A stretch of 64,000 nucleotides of DNA, from the NCBI GenBank assembly GCA_030141605.1, contig JAQGDQ010000403.1:97001-161000 (forward strand). Reading direction: 5' to 3'. The translations under genes and the position numbers were made by a program. Numbering within the stretch: position 1 is the stretch's first letter; each line of letters begins with the position of its first letter. The DNA is from Tubiluchus corallicola (lineage: Eukaryota > Priapulida > Priapulimorpha > Priapulimorphida > Tubiluchidae). This document shows positions 11,201-26,200 of this stretch, in pieces. Below the pieces are notes generated by a model. It ran no database searches, had not been told where the DNA came from, and was given only the letters and a program-made list of their open reading frames with translations.

Positions 11201-14200
11201 CTGCTCTTATTTCTGTGTTTTTTCCACATACTTACCATCCAGCTACGAGATAATTTAGCACCATGCCGTGAGCCTCCAATGCACCGGCCACCTTCAGCTT
11301 GCCGCTACTGCAGCCCATGAGCAATGTGACAGCTTTGCAATGAATTCGTTGTATGTCGTCTCCTCGTAAGTACTTTCCACCCGTACCGTGACCGCAGTAT
11401 CTATACACATGTTTGTAATATTACCACATTGCAATATTAATCGAAAAACAGCAAATTACTCAGCTAAAAACTTACTCAGAAAAAAATGGCATAACTTATA
11501 TTCACTCTGATATATATCCACAGTCCTCTCTACACATCTAAGCAGAATAGAATAAAATTGAAATTAATTTTTTCCTTGGATGCATAAAAAACATGATACA
11601 TAGATGTTATATATATATATATATTATATATTAATTCTTTATTTTTCATTAAAATGGTTCACTCATTATAATAAAATTGAGTAAGCCTCAGCGTAATGTT
11701 AAGATAACAACACTGTTCAAGACAAATGCGTTCAGTGCATACTGAAAAAAACTAAAGTGCAAAACTAAGGCCTAATTATATACAATAAATGAACATATTT
11801 ACAAACACCATATTAAAATATTTCTACAAAACAATATTACAAAAGTACATTAAATTTTACATGACATATTTTACACTATATATACATTTGACACGACACA
11901 ATTAACAGAAACATGCTTTACATTACATAAATTTCACTCATTACATTTACACTATTTATACATTTGACATTACAAAACTAACATAACACGTATTACATTA
12001 CATAATTTTTTAAAAATTTTTCATTTTTATCATTTTATGGAGTCAGGGGCGGGGGTAGATGAAAGTTGAGTCTGTGTAATTAGTATCAGACGCACAACGT
12101 GGAAGTTGAAACCTGTTATATTGATATTATGTTACTTCCATTATAGTCCAAGTGTTAGTAAAAGTGAAATCACAAAAAATGAAGTACACTGTTAAAAATA
12201 CTACAGATTACTATTACGTTAAGGCTAAGATTATGTACAAATCAAATAATAATAAAATTTTAAATATGCTGTACATTAAACACAAAAGATCACTGATGAT
12301 TATGTATAAGAATATGGATAACATCAAATTTGTACAATAAGAGTAAAAACAGTATAAACGTAAGAAAAACTAAAAGAAAACTAAGATCTATAACGGTTAT
12401 TTAAGCACTATGTCTAAGTATGGCAATGTAGGTCATAACACTCTGCATAAGATCATAAATTTACCTTAACTTTTGTTATTTTTTATTGTTGTAATGTTAT
12501 TTATGAAATCATAATTATATGTATTTAATAAGTGCAACAAAGTAGATACATAGCCAAACGGAGTTATATACCACCATGGGACATAAGTAAGAGTATGGGA
12601 CATCTCCTACAGAAAAAAATTACAGATGTTATGGTAGCCCGTATTACTACCCTTCGTGTAGCGGTTGTACTAAGAATCTTCATTGTGATGAGAACTTGTG
12701 CAAATTATTACTTACATAAAGTGTTCAAAATCAGTCAAAGCCAAGCGGAACTCATCTGGAGTTGGAGGTCTAGCTACGACACCCTTCCATTCTGATTCAC
12801 TGTAAAACATCAAGTATTTTATACCATGTACAATACCTGATTGACTTGACTCAAAATTGATTTGCAATATATTTTTGTAATAACACTGCAATAATTGCTT
12901 GATTGTTAAAATAATGTCAATAATGACTCGATTGGAAAACCAAGTCCCCACTACTAAACCTTTCAGATTTACATGTCAGATGTTTACAATATGAAAAGCA
13001 GGCAAAGACTATCGTTAATCGTATGGCACATGCGTTAATGATCTGCTTTTCTCTTGCACTAAAACGGCTCCATTCAAAATTACGTCGACTGGATTTATCT
13101 TAAAACCATCTTAAAATAATTAGTTCCTTTGTGAGTTTTAAAGAGAAAAAAGGCAAGAAAAAGAACAAAGCTTTTTAGTAGAAAGGAGTTTTTCTGTTTT
13201 CCACTCTGAGTAAATATCTGATAACATAAACTTTTTCACTGATTGCACTTTTGTGCTATATTAAAAGAAACTATTGCAGAGACAATTATTTCCTGTATGG
13301 GCTTGAAGACAAAAGAAGACAAGACAAGACAAAAATATTTTACGCAGACAGTAACTTTGATGTTTTCCTATCAAAGAAAGCATTAAACACTGTCAAGTGT
13401 CAACGTACGTTAAAAGTTCCCTGCAAGTTGATCACATTTTTGTGTTGCATCAATACAATTCGAAAATCATTGAATTTTACCTCTGAAACCGTTCTTGAAA
13501 TTTCTCCTGTGTGCTTGGCAAGTCGTTAGCAGGGTTAAGGACGTAAAACGTGTTGCAAGAGTTAATCTTCCAATTCTGTTCGTTCACGCCCAGCCGTTGC
13601 AAGCTGTTCTGAACAAAATGGAGGGATGGCATGCGAGACACGGGGTGTTGCCTCAAGATTGGCATGCTCTCCCATGGTAGATGTTGTATAGCCTACAAGT
13701 GTATGCAAACCAACATAATGACATAGCCAAAACAGTATTATAAATTTAATCTAGTAATATCTACAGCCTCAGTTTGCCTTATCTGTAATGAAATATTTCT
13801 AGTTCTATTTGAGCTGACATTACGTGGCATATTGACACATTTCTGTGTGGGAGATAATAATAAACACAAATGTGAAAAAATAAACGGTTATAGTGAAATG
13901 CATAACCCTGAGTAATCACTAATGACACCAATTATCATAATAGGGGTGAAAATATTGCAACGTAAGTTTTTTTTAATCAAAATTCTGTCTCAGAGACTGA
14001 ATAAAGAAACCAATGTTCTTTTGGAAAAAAATCATTATTTTTTGGGACATCATGAGGAATTTACCACTGCCATTGCTCTTAAAATATAAACTGCATTTAA
14101 TCTTTATAAGCGAAAAATTACCAGATGTACCAACTACTGCATACTGGAAACGTTTAACATTAATGCCTAGTGCTACAGCATCATATGTTTTAGAATCAAT

Positions 14201-17200
14201 GCAAAAATTCAACAAACCTTGTCTAATATGAGAATTACTGGTTGTCTATCTGTTTCTCCGATGTTGAGTCGTTTGGCTTGCTGCCTAATATCAGTACAAA
14301 TAGCTTTATGGTTGGCCGCATGAGCAGGTAAGCCAGTGATGGTGGTTAATACTGTTGAAAGCTCATCATCAGTTATTAGTGAGGCAGCATCCAATAATGC
14401 CTGTCATAAATAAGAGAATACGAGAAATGACATTAGGCAAACATATACAAATACTTTCAAGTGTTACAATACAGCAAATGTCCTTGGTGCACACTTGTAG
14501 CCTTTGAAAATATCACAGTATACATCGCAACCTTTTGAGGACACACTTTCTGAAATATTGATCATTATAGGCATGAATAAAATATGTCATATTTGTGATT
14601 TTTTACTTTTAAGCGCCGTTAGTTACTGGTCAAAGAGTGACCTCACTATCTTGCAGAAGGAGATAGTGAGAGGTACTATTGTGATAGAACATACAATACA
14701 ATACAAGCCAGAATACATAAGTGTTTTGTATTTGTGTGACATTTCTGTTTAGATTGTTTAACTGTAAATTATTAAATTACAGGTACATAAAATTTACATG
14801 AGTAAAATCCTACACACGCAGGTGACCTTAGTGAAGATCTACTGGCTTTGTCACTTTAGTTTTACCAATGTCGTGGTATGCATAGCTACAGCAGAGGATG
14901 CAGAGAGTGAACTTAGTAGAATTCTTATGCTAAGGAACTAAAAAAGCAGACATTAGTGCATTGCAGCATGAAAACGTAGCAAAAAATGAAACGAATATGT
15001 AATAAGCAATATAAAATTGCAATATTTTTACAAAATCTACATTTTTAATTTTCACTAGAACAATTGTCATGACAGTGATATGAAAAATGTGAGGTTGATA
15101 GCACTTAGCCAAAATGAGCATCTATATGCTGAAATTCAGTCTTCCTTTCATGTTTAGTTGAAAAATTAAAGGGGAAGAAAAGGGAATTTTCAGTCGAAAA
15201 AAATTTCCATATTATTTTTTAGTTACTTAGTACAATGCTTAACCTTTTGAAAGACTGTGTAACTGAAAAAAAATTCTGAATAATTAAAAATGTTTGTGCC
15301 AACTGCTACAACGTCACTGGCACATTATCCCAGTGTGTACCAAAAAACGTCACTGGCTCACAAAAAAATATTACTAATCTCAACTATACTTTTGCTTAGC
15401 GAAGTGTGAGGTACGGATGTTCTGATTATTTTTTCAGACTTTACGTAATGTTATTTGAATTTGCTTCAATTTCTTACTCAACGACAGACATTAAAATGGC
15501 TACACTTAAATATGGCTACACTTAACTGTCAGCGCAGGAGTTTAAATTTACAAGTTTTATACAGAATTACTATTAAAAAAGGTTTGTGTACAATAAGATA
15601 GCATCTAAGTGATAAAAAATTTTAAGATAATTTTTATGTTTAGGTAAGAATTCTGTTTTCTCGCCTACTAACAAATTTACAACTTTTAAGATTAGTAAAA
15701 GCACAAAAATATATTGCTAATATGAATGCTCTACAGATCTAAATATGATACATAAGAAGTATCATTGTAAAATCACATAAATGTATCATGCAGATCATTT
15801 TACTATATTCCTGTGATACATATGAAGCATCATTGTAAAATCACATAAATGTATCATGCATACTGATAATTTTACGATATTCCTAATTCACATTTCTTTG
15901 TTTGTATATACTTGTTGTCTATTAACATCATTGTACACGTGATTATCAATTTTAGATGCGAATAGCATGCATACCAATAAAACACGATTGATGCATACAT
16001 AATGTGGACGATGTCTGGACTATAATTTTAATATGAGAAAGAGCAGCAATGTAACCAAATAATTGAATAATAACTAGTTAGTTAATTTATGTCATACTAC
16101 TAAAACAAATTTTAGTATCTCACAAATATGCTTGTAATTAAAACATTTTTATTCTATTATTTTTTATTACTTATGAAATGAGAATACCACCTATTATTTT
16201 TATGAAAATACTCATTCTGGATTTGCAGAAAGACACTACTTAGATTTTCACACATAAAATGCCAGACTTACAAAAATAAATGATGTTAGTTTAACAATTA
16301 ATATCAGAAAACTTGACAGCACCAAAAATTTATAGTGGGTATTCAAAATTTTTATGCATAAAATATTCCTAAATAGTTGTCTAATATGCTAAACCATAGC
16401 CTAAGTAAGCTCATTTATTGACTCATAACCTATGTCTAAAGTATTTTCACCATGGTAAGCACATGTTTGGCTTGACTTAATAGACTCGGAAAAAATACAC
16501 AAATCCAGCTGCAGCATTTCAGACATTTGCACGGGTAGTTCCTGGATTTCTCTCAAGGAAATTAAAATTCTAGTTAGAATAATAAAAAAACTAACTGCAT
16601 TCACATCACTTCACTTAAATGTTATGGCTTTTGCAGTCAAGGCATGGTTTCGAAAAGGCAACAGAGTTCTTAATTAAAAAAACGTCACATATTCAATGAA
16701 TTATAAACTACGTGTAATGACAAAAATTTAGAAAAATACATTAATCAGTAAAAAGCTGTTGCTAGCTAAACGCAAAAATATCATCTCAGTAAAAAAACAA
16801 CAAAACAAAAACCAAATTGCTCTTGTCAAATTGTGAAAAACTGATAACATTCATATATACATAATGTACATGGTATAAACATAACTTTCTTAGAGACTCA
16901 AATGATCTAAATGGAGATAAATCTAATGGTAACTATCTGAATTTATTTTTACTGGTGTTCATTTGTCAAATTATCATGCAATCTAACAAATGCTGTAAGT
17001 GATTTTGGCAAGTGACAATTATAATTTAAACTAAATTGAACGGTAGCTCTTGTTGCAGTACACTGCAAACACAAAAAGTTCTTACGCTGCAGCAAATCAT
17101 TAATATTGAAAATCAAGTCAACACAAGTGCTCAAGCCGATCACTGCCTGCCAATTTAGCCATCGTTTTTGATCATAGAATGTCTTCCACAGAGAATAAAC

Positions 17201-20200
17201 CGTATCTCCACATGCGTCCGGCAAATCAACACAAATTGCTTTCCTAGCACCGTTAGACAAAAGCAACAACAATTTCATTGTCCAGCTTGAACCAGGTTCG
17301 TATGACTCCTTGACAACAGTGATGTCACCAGGCATGTCAACAGTACCTCCATGATCAACAAGGGCTTTACACAAAATATGCAGTGGAGTTGTTGAATTCT
17401 CATCCTTTGCTAATATATCTGCACCGGCCTCAACAAGCAACTCAGCTGCTGACATTCTGTATGTAGCGCAAGCTACATGAAGAAGTGTCACACCCAGGTT
17501 ATCCTTACAGTTCGGATTTGCTCCATGCCTCAGCAGTAATGTTATAATTTGATTACTGACCTCTGGCGAGTACCACGGCACATATCCATTTTGACATGCA
17601 TAATACAGAGCCGTTCTTCCTAATGAATCTACCATTGCTGGATTGGTGAATTCTAGCAAATGCCTCACCATATTCAAGCTGCAGTTTTGACAAGCTATAT
17701 GGAGAACTGAAAAACCACACTCGTCAATAACATCACATCTAGCACCATTTTCTAGTAAAATTTGGACGATGTTTGAGTAATCTTCAGGTAACCGTCTACT
17801 GTACCATTGTGGCACTGGACAGCTGCCCAAGTGACAAGCAACTGCTAATGCCGACCTGAAAGGTGATCTAGCAATGTGATTTACATCTGCACCATAATTT
17901 ATTAGTACTCGGGTTATATCAGCAAAACCTGCTTCTGCTGCTAAAAACAGACAGGAGATGCCGTCTTTAAATGTGACATTACAATCTGCTCCATGTTCCA
18001 GTAGACACCGTACTGCTGCAATATCGCCCTTACCAACAGCCACTTTAAGAGGAGTGCGGTGTAGGTTATCTATTATATTAGGATTACATCCAGCCTCTAG
18101 TAACATTCTAGTTATTTGAAAGTGATCTCTGATGCATGAACAATGTAAAGGTGACTCTCCATCATCATCAACAGCATTGACATCAGCTCCGTTGTCTATA
18201 AGCAAATCAATAATATCTGCTTGTCCAGCATAAGCTGCTTCGAACAAGGCTGTTCTTTTTGTTTTGTCACATTTTTGATTAACATTTGCTTTGTACTTCA
18301 GCAACTCTGAAACTAGTAAATAATCCTTGCTGGCTGCTGCAATAACAGGTGGCCACAGATGACAGTTTATGCCATTAGCATCAGCACCAAAATTCAGCAG
18401 TTCTTTAGCAATGTCACGATTTACCAACTGAATCGCTATTAGAAGTGGTGATGACTGGCGTTTTGATATCACATTCGGGTCAGCACCTTGGCGTAACAAA
18501 AGTTGAACAAGTTCCAAGTTATTAAGCTTACAAGCAATAGTCAAAGGGTGCTCAGCACCATTTGACTTGTTTACATCAAAACCACATGATATTAACTTTG
18601 CCACCCTTTTTATGTTCAGTTGGTGACATGCTTTGATGAACTCCTCCTGCAAATCTTCTTCATCCATACACTGTGGTTGCACCATGACAGCAATGCAAGC
18701 AGCAAATGATGACAATGGTATAGTATAGTTTCTGAAATGTAAAATGCAGAATTTCATGGCGAAAGGATAAATTAATACATTTTAGCTTTACAGTAAGAAA
18801 AAAATCTAACTGAATGCAACTCTGATCTGTCAGATGAAAAAAATCTGATAAGTGTGACAAATGCCATAGTATACTATAATGTATTAAAGTACATGGTATG
18901 CTATGGTACAGTATAACCTTATAGCATGAATCATATGTGATATACTATAACATGCTATGAGAGACAACATAGCCTTAACGTGACACAGTGTGACATGTAT
19001 GGTGTAGTAACTGTGGTAACTGTTTAGAGGTGCAGTGTGTTACAGCATTGCATGATTTGCCAAGACACTATACCATACTATGCCATACATTACATAACCA
19101 CATTGTTCACCATACAGTAAAAATACCACACCAAACCATATCATACAATGTAACACCACATTATATCATGCCATATAATACTTACCATAATACAAATACA
19201 CCATTAATATACCCACATATGTTAAATATGACATTACCTACCCTGTCACTAGACCATGTCATATTAATAAATGCATAGTGTCATTAAATGTATATCATTT
19301 AGCATAACGCAGCATATCATATCATGCTATGACATATTATACCATTTAATGGTGCCACACCATACCATGCTATGTCAGATTAGACATTGCCATACCAAGT
19401 CGTACAACACCATAACATACCATGTCATACCTAACAACACAACTCTGCCATACCGTCTTTTGTCGGTATGGAGTATAGTATAGTATGCTACATCATACTG
19501 TATTCTACCAACCCATGTCATGCTACACTTTGCTATGCTATACCATACTGTAGCAGGCCATACTGCAAATGTACAACGTGATACCATGACACACCACACA
19601 TTGCAATACCAAACCATATCACACCATATCATGGAATGTGCTTCACGGCATGGCATGATACGGTGTGATATTGTAATGTATGACGTGAGATGGTATGGTG
19701 TGGTATGAACATCATGGCATGGAATGGTGTGGTGTTGTGGTGTGCCATGGTATGGAGTGCTATGTACATCAAGACATGGTATGATATAGTGTAGTATGAC
19801 TACAAATAGCAAGGCAAAGTGTAGTCTCAAATACCATGGTCAATGAAGCATCATAGAATGGTATAGTATGACATGGCATGATATGGTATGCCGTGTTCTG
19901 GCATTATTTACATATTTAGTGATAATGCTTTTATTGTAACATGACGCGATGATAATGTAATGCCATATTTAAAATGTGAAGAAAAAATGTTTAATCAATA
20001 TTTTCCATACGTAATACAACATTACAGAAAAAGCTGTAGTAATACCAGTGCTCAGATCACTTCAGCTTCTACTTATCATTTTACAAGATAAAAGGGCAAA
20101 TGACGGACAGGAAAGTGCACATTCAAATTCATGCAAATTGCGCTTGTTTCATAGTCAAACTTGAAACTGCTCAAGCCAATTTTTTGCTTTAGTCATTGAT

Positions 20201-23200
20201 AATCTCGAAGATAATAATGCATGCTACTGCACATTATTGTGCACAAGTAGAGAAAAGTATATATATGCATTTTAGCTGACTTTCTAAAGATATCAAAAAC
20301 AATTTACTAAATTACTATAATAGTACTTGACAGTATAACAGCGGATAATGTACTTGTATATCATAGATATAGACAGACATAATGCAGAGAAAGTAACGTA
20401 CCTTTTTTGTGCAGACGTCTCAAAACATGCCAAATTTCTTTAGCTTTCTCGTACACGGCACGTCAAAATGTTGCATTTCAAAAGCAGCCATTACAAACCG
20501 CAGAAGCTGCATCGATCAATACTACCGCTAAACGTGGACGACTCATCCAGGCCATCACACTGGATCAGTCAAAATTTGGGAAAGAAATGTGTTACGTAAT
20601 GGTTATTTCCTGCAGAGGCGCAAAATGGGGCCAAATCACCAAAAAAATGCAAGAGCATGGGGAAAAATAACATAAGCAACAGTGCCCTTTTATAATTTTG
20701 GTATGAGCGCGCTGATCCAGCAAGATTTGATTAATAACTATGCTTCGTTTGTAGTCTTAATCAATCATGCCTGCAAAGTAACGTGACGCTCAGTGAGCAG
20801 AATATTGAGCGATTGTAACTGCACTTTAATTCACCAATAATTCATTCCCGACCAAAAGAAAAAGCCGTCATGAATTCACAATGAAGCATTGAATGTACTA
20901 ATTAATGTCATTGGTGAAAAACAGTAGAAAAGTGAAAACAAGTACGCAACCTAAAGTACGCAAATTAAAGTCCGCAAAAAGTATGCAAATTAAAGTCCGC
21001 AAAAACTACGCAAATTAAAATCCGCAAAAAAGTATGCAAATTAAAGTACGCAAATTAGAGCCTGCGAAAAAGTACGCAACCTAAAGTACGCAAAAAGGAC
21101 GCAAATTAAAGTCCGCAAAAAGTATGCAAATTAAAGAAAGAACAGCGTTAGAAATGAGCAAGTGCATGAAGATGTAAGGACTGAGGATTTCAAGGATTTA
21201 CATGTAAAATGCCACACACATAGCATTATTAGAGCAGATTCCGTTTCAACACGAGATGCGCCTATGAGTCATGAGAGTCATGACCCTTACTTGCCAAGGC
21301 CAAGACTCCCCAAGAGTCAGCAAAAGGGCAGATACATACATACTGGTAAACACTGCTATTACATTAATTTTAATGTCATGTCATGTCGATATGAAATGCG
21401 TTATGCAACGATGATCAAGGCCAACACCACCTGCACGTAAAGGACTGTGTTGTAACCACTAACGCCCAGGGTACTGTGTTGTAACCACTAACGCCCAGGG
21501 TACTGTGTTGTAACCACTAACGCCCACTTCACGGTACAAAGAAATGGAGGCTCTTTTTGTAAAAACAGATGTAACGTTACAGCATTAATTACCAAACCCA
21601 CGCAAGCCTGTTTTGTTTTTGATTTAAAATGCACGCACTGCTTTCTGTTGTTCATGATTTAAGGCAGGGGTGTGCAAATTATCTGACTAGCCGGGCCACA
21701 TTAAACTTTCCCGCAATTCCTGCGGGCCACAGGCAGTTTGATCAAGGAGCCAAGTACAGAAAGGCCTAATAATGATTTTTTTTGCATCCGGCCTGCGTAC
21801 ATCATTACTACTGCACTCAAGAAACTATTTTAGAAGTTATTAAAATTTATATTACAAACCATATATTTCTACTTTCAGGACAGATAGTGGTAATTTCATC
21901 CAATGCATATTAGTAATGTGTATCACACAGTCTGTGTAGTACAGTGTTATTAAGCTACAACCGTCTTGTAAGGGTTAATGGCATCCGATCTAGTAGAAAA
22001 AACTACCCGCGCTATCTTTGGGATCGTGGCACGGACTTCAGCTGGATACACTCAATTAATCACCCGGGCCGCACTTTCATTAGGTTGACAAATCTCTTCG
22101 GGGCCGCACAAATTCTCTCGGCGGGCCGCAATTTGCACACCCCTGATTTAAGGTTTATTCGCGCGTTTTGTAGGCTTACAAGATTTTTATTGTCATAAGA
22201 AAACTCCTATAGCAAGTCAAATATAATCCACGAGGTCAATAAAAGTTCGTGATAAAATTAGCCACGTTGGCAAGATATTTTGCTTGCAGGGCTATTACAT
22301 ATTGTAACCTAATCACTTGTAGAATTTTTACAAGTCTTTAAATCACTCAATCGCTCTCTATAGGTTATATAAAAGTCAATCGCTTGCTGCTTTAAAAACT
22401 GTAAGCGTCATTCAGGTCTCTACAGCACGAGTTTACAATTTGTCTAAAGTTTACTTTATTAAGTTAACATTTCCACTATTGTAGCTATACTTGGAGAGAG
22501 AAAAAGCTTCACGACTCTAATGAATATGAAATCACATCACAAAGTTGAATCATTTGGTTAGGCAGAACAATCTTAAACTAACAAGTAACGAAGGTAATTC
22601 TTTCAGTCATTAATAATATAGCAAAGTATTTATATTATGAAAGGCGTATGACTATTTGTTGTTTTGTTTTTAACTTGAAACTTAACCATGTACTAGTGTG
22701 CACTTATTCGTACAAATAATGAAGAGAGTTTTACGTTGAGCCGATGATGGTTATGGCATAACGTGGATCTAGTCTTCCCACAAACTACAAATTTTCTGCT
22801 AATTCACTCCATATGGAAGTCGACTAGTTCCTGGGTATGAATAAAGATGGGTCAAATTAATGCTGCAAAGTGCAAATAGAGCACTTGAGCTAATCCCTTG
22901 CAGTTGGTAACACTGTTGCCACTGCTGCTGTTACTGCTGCTGCTGTTGCTACTGTTGCTGTTGCAGCTGTATGATGTTTGACTAGTTCCTGGGTATGAAT
23001 AAAGATGGGTCAAATTAATGCAGTAAAGTGCAAATAGAGCACTTGAGCTAATCCCTTGCAGTTGGTAACACTGTTGCCACTGCTGCTGTTACTGCTGCTG
23101 CTGTTGCTACTGTTGCTGTTGCTGGCGCAGCTGTATGATGTTTGACTAGTTCCTAGGTATGAATAAAGATGGGTCAAATTAATGCAGTAAAGTGCAAATA

Positions 23201-26200
23201 GAGCACTTGAGCTAATCCCTTGCAGTTGGTAACACTGTTGCCACTGCTGCTGTTACTGCTGCTGCTGTTGCTGTTGCTGGCGCAGCTGTATGATGTTTGA
23301 CTAGTTCCTGGGTATGAATAAAGATGGGTCAAATTAATGCAGCAAAGTGCAAATAGAGCATTTGAGCTAATCCCTTGCAGTTGGTAACACTGTTGCCACT
23401 GCTGCTGTTACTACTGCTGCTGTTGGTACTGTTGCTGTTGCTGGCGCAGCTGTATGATGTTTGACTAGTTCCTGGGTATGAATAAAGATGGGTCAAATTA
23501 ATGCAGTAAAGTGCAAATAGAGCACTTGAGCTAATCCCTTGCAGTTGGTAACACTGTTGCCATTGCTGCTGTTACTGCTGCTGCTGTTGGTACTGTTGCT
23601 GTTGCTGGCGCAGCTGTATGATGTTTGACTAGTTCCTGGGTATGAATAAAGATGGGTCAAATTAATGCTGCAAAGTGCAAATAGAGCACTTGAGCTAATC
23701 CCTTGCAGTTGGTAACACTGTTGCCACTGCTGCTGTTACTGCTGCTGCTGTTGCTGTTGCTGGCGGTGCTGTTTGATGTTTGACTAGTTCCTGGGTATGA
23801 ATAAAGATGGGTCAAATTAATGCAGTAAAGTGCAAATAGAGCACTTGAGCTAATCCCTTGCAGCTGTTAACACTGTTGCCACTGCTGCTGTTGCTGCTGT
23901 TGGTACTGTTGCTGTTGCTGGTGCAGCTGTTTGATGTTTGACTAGTTCCTGGGTATGAATAAAGATGGGTCAAATTAATGCTGCAAAGTGCAAATAGAGC
24001 ACTTGAGCTAAACCCTTGCAGCTGTTAACACTGATGCCACTGCTGCTGTTACTGCTGCTGCTGCTGTTGCTACTGTTGCTGTTGCTGGCGCAGCTGTTTC
24101 ATGTTTGACTAGTTCCTGGGTATGAATAAAGATGGGTCAAATTAATGCTGCAAAGTGCAAATAGAGCACTTGAGCTAATCCCTTGCAGCTGTTAACACTG
24201 TTGCCACTGCTGCTGTTACTGCTGCTGCTGCTGTTGCTACTGTTGCTGTTGCTGGCGCAGCTGTTTCATGTTTGACTAGTTCCTGGGTATGAATAAAGAT
24301 GGGTCAAATTAATGCTGCAAAGTGCAAATAGAGCACTTGAGCTAATCCCTTGCAGCTGTTAACACTGTTGCCACTGCTGCTGTTACTGTTGCTGCTGCTG
24401 CTGTTGCTACTGTTGCTATTGCTGGCGGTGCTGTTTGATGTTACTGCTGCTGCTGTTCCTACTGTTGCTATTGCTGGCGGTGCTGTTTGATGTTTCTGTT
24501 GCTGCTACTGTTTGTTACGCCACTGTAGTCGATGGTGCTGACTAATACTACACTGACCGCGAAATCGAGCCTTAGTACATTATACTCGATGTTCAGAGCT
24601 CTTTAATGGATGTAAAATAGGTGGCATTGAATTTATTTTCTTTTTATCTGTCTATAAAATGGAGTGAGGCTAAAGTGCTAATTCTGAATCGTTTTCTTTT
24701 TCTGTATTTTTGTGTTCCAAAAAAATCTTGTCTTCACATTCAGAAACTTTTGAAGATATTTCATTTGAGCTCTTTTTGCTCATTGTTTCGTAACTATGTT
24801 TTCACAGATTTTCCAATAATGTCATTTAACTTCGACCTTTGACTCTCTTTGATGCTTGTTAAGGTTTATTATTTAACAAATCACAGAATTTGTTATTTTG
24901 CAACAAGACATGATGCATTATGTGGCCAGCAGTTGGGTTTTCTGTTTTGATATGGTCTAATTATCGGATAGGATCAGTTTCTTTCTGTTCCAATATATAT
25001 ATATTGAAATTTTGATTTACAGCAATATTTTGCACAAGCCGCAGCATTATTTTATAATGTACATATTTCTTAGAACTGTGCGGATTGTACACAATGAAAT
25101 TATCTAAAACATATAAAAAAGAATTGTTGTCTATATTTAATTTTTCTTTGTTCCATATTTACTATTAGAACATTTGACCAGGAATTATTTAAAAACATTC
25201 TTCTAAGCATGCTCAGGCTTGTTGAGGAACTTTGTACTCTCAATGAGCACAAAAAGCTAATCCTCATCAGAGTACTTCAAGCCCAGTGCATGGTTCATCG
25301 TTTCAGTAAGTTCCGTTTGCAATTTCACAAGGAAAAGACTTTCACATGATAGGTGTAAATGTTTTTATAAAAAATGTAATAATATTTTTCCGGTGACTAT
25401 TATTACGCTAAATTAAAACACTATTTTTATTTACATTCATGGGTAAAATCACAAATCTACTTTGGAATTCTCTACCATTACAGGTTAAACAAATCAAGTC
25501 CCTATCAGCATTTAAAACAAAACTAAAATCACTAATATTAACCAGATATGAAATACCATCACACCCGTACGACAACATACACACTAATTCAGAATTTGTA
25601 TATCCACGGCCATATAAATTAAATCATAATTTTTTCATTTTTTTGTGCATAGTTGTATATATGTTTGATTTTTATTCGTCGTTACTTTCCATTACTGCAC
25701 AGTAGTTTAGATTGCACTGACGCATTTGCCTTTAGCAGTGTAAGTTTTTATTAACTAACACTGACTGATCATCTCTGTAAAGTTTTTATCAGTGATTATC
25801 AATGTATTTTAATGGCAAATAAAGATTATTATATATATATATAAGTATAGTTAGTTTGCAGAGGAACTTATGCAAGATGAAAGTTTCTGCACAACTAATA
25901 AAATTTACTTACCTCCAATAATGACAATTCACTTTTATCAATGACTCCTGAAAATTTCTTGATGATGAGCTCAGTCGACTTTCTTAACCGTTCAGCTGCC
26001 TTGGTGTTCTTAAAGCAACCCAGGAATAGTCCTTTGTAACCACCAATCCACAGGGTTTCTATTTGTCTACACAGGTACTACAAAATAAAATAATTGCAAT
26101 ATGATCACAACGCTAATGAATCTTTAACTAATCTATCACGATAAAAAAATCACGTTTGGAAAATAACGAAAAAAACTAAATAAATGGACTGCTAAATAAA

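Larger units (their letters stand above)
14401..25912 (-). other. Separase intron 23, 11.5 kb, host of a nested gene
   Basis: The intron lies between exon 23 (donor GAG|GTAAGT) and exon 24 (acceptor GACAG|GCATTA). It holds the nested ankyrin/SOCS-like gene, a degenerate CATAC tract, several tandem repeats, a hAT MITE and a LINE 3' relic. The stretches 14401-16940, 19910-20940 and 24510-25380 show no other recognised gene. Confidence 0.8.

Noticed and set aside
19375-19830. 151-codon His/Tyr-rich frame on the minus strand
   Set aside because: It comes from the degenerate CATAC/GTATG tract, and similar frames occur on both strands there.
20407-20670. 87-codon plus-strand frame, or a minus-strand 5' exon of the ankyrin gene
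   Set aside because: The plus frame has no domain. A minus-strand GTACGT donor near 20400 could mark a noncoding first exon, but nothing else supports it.
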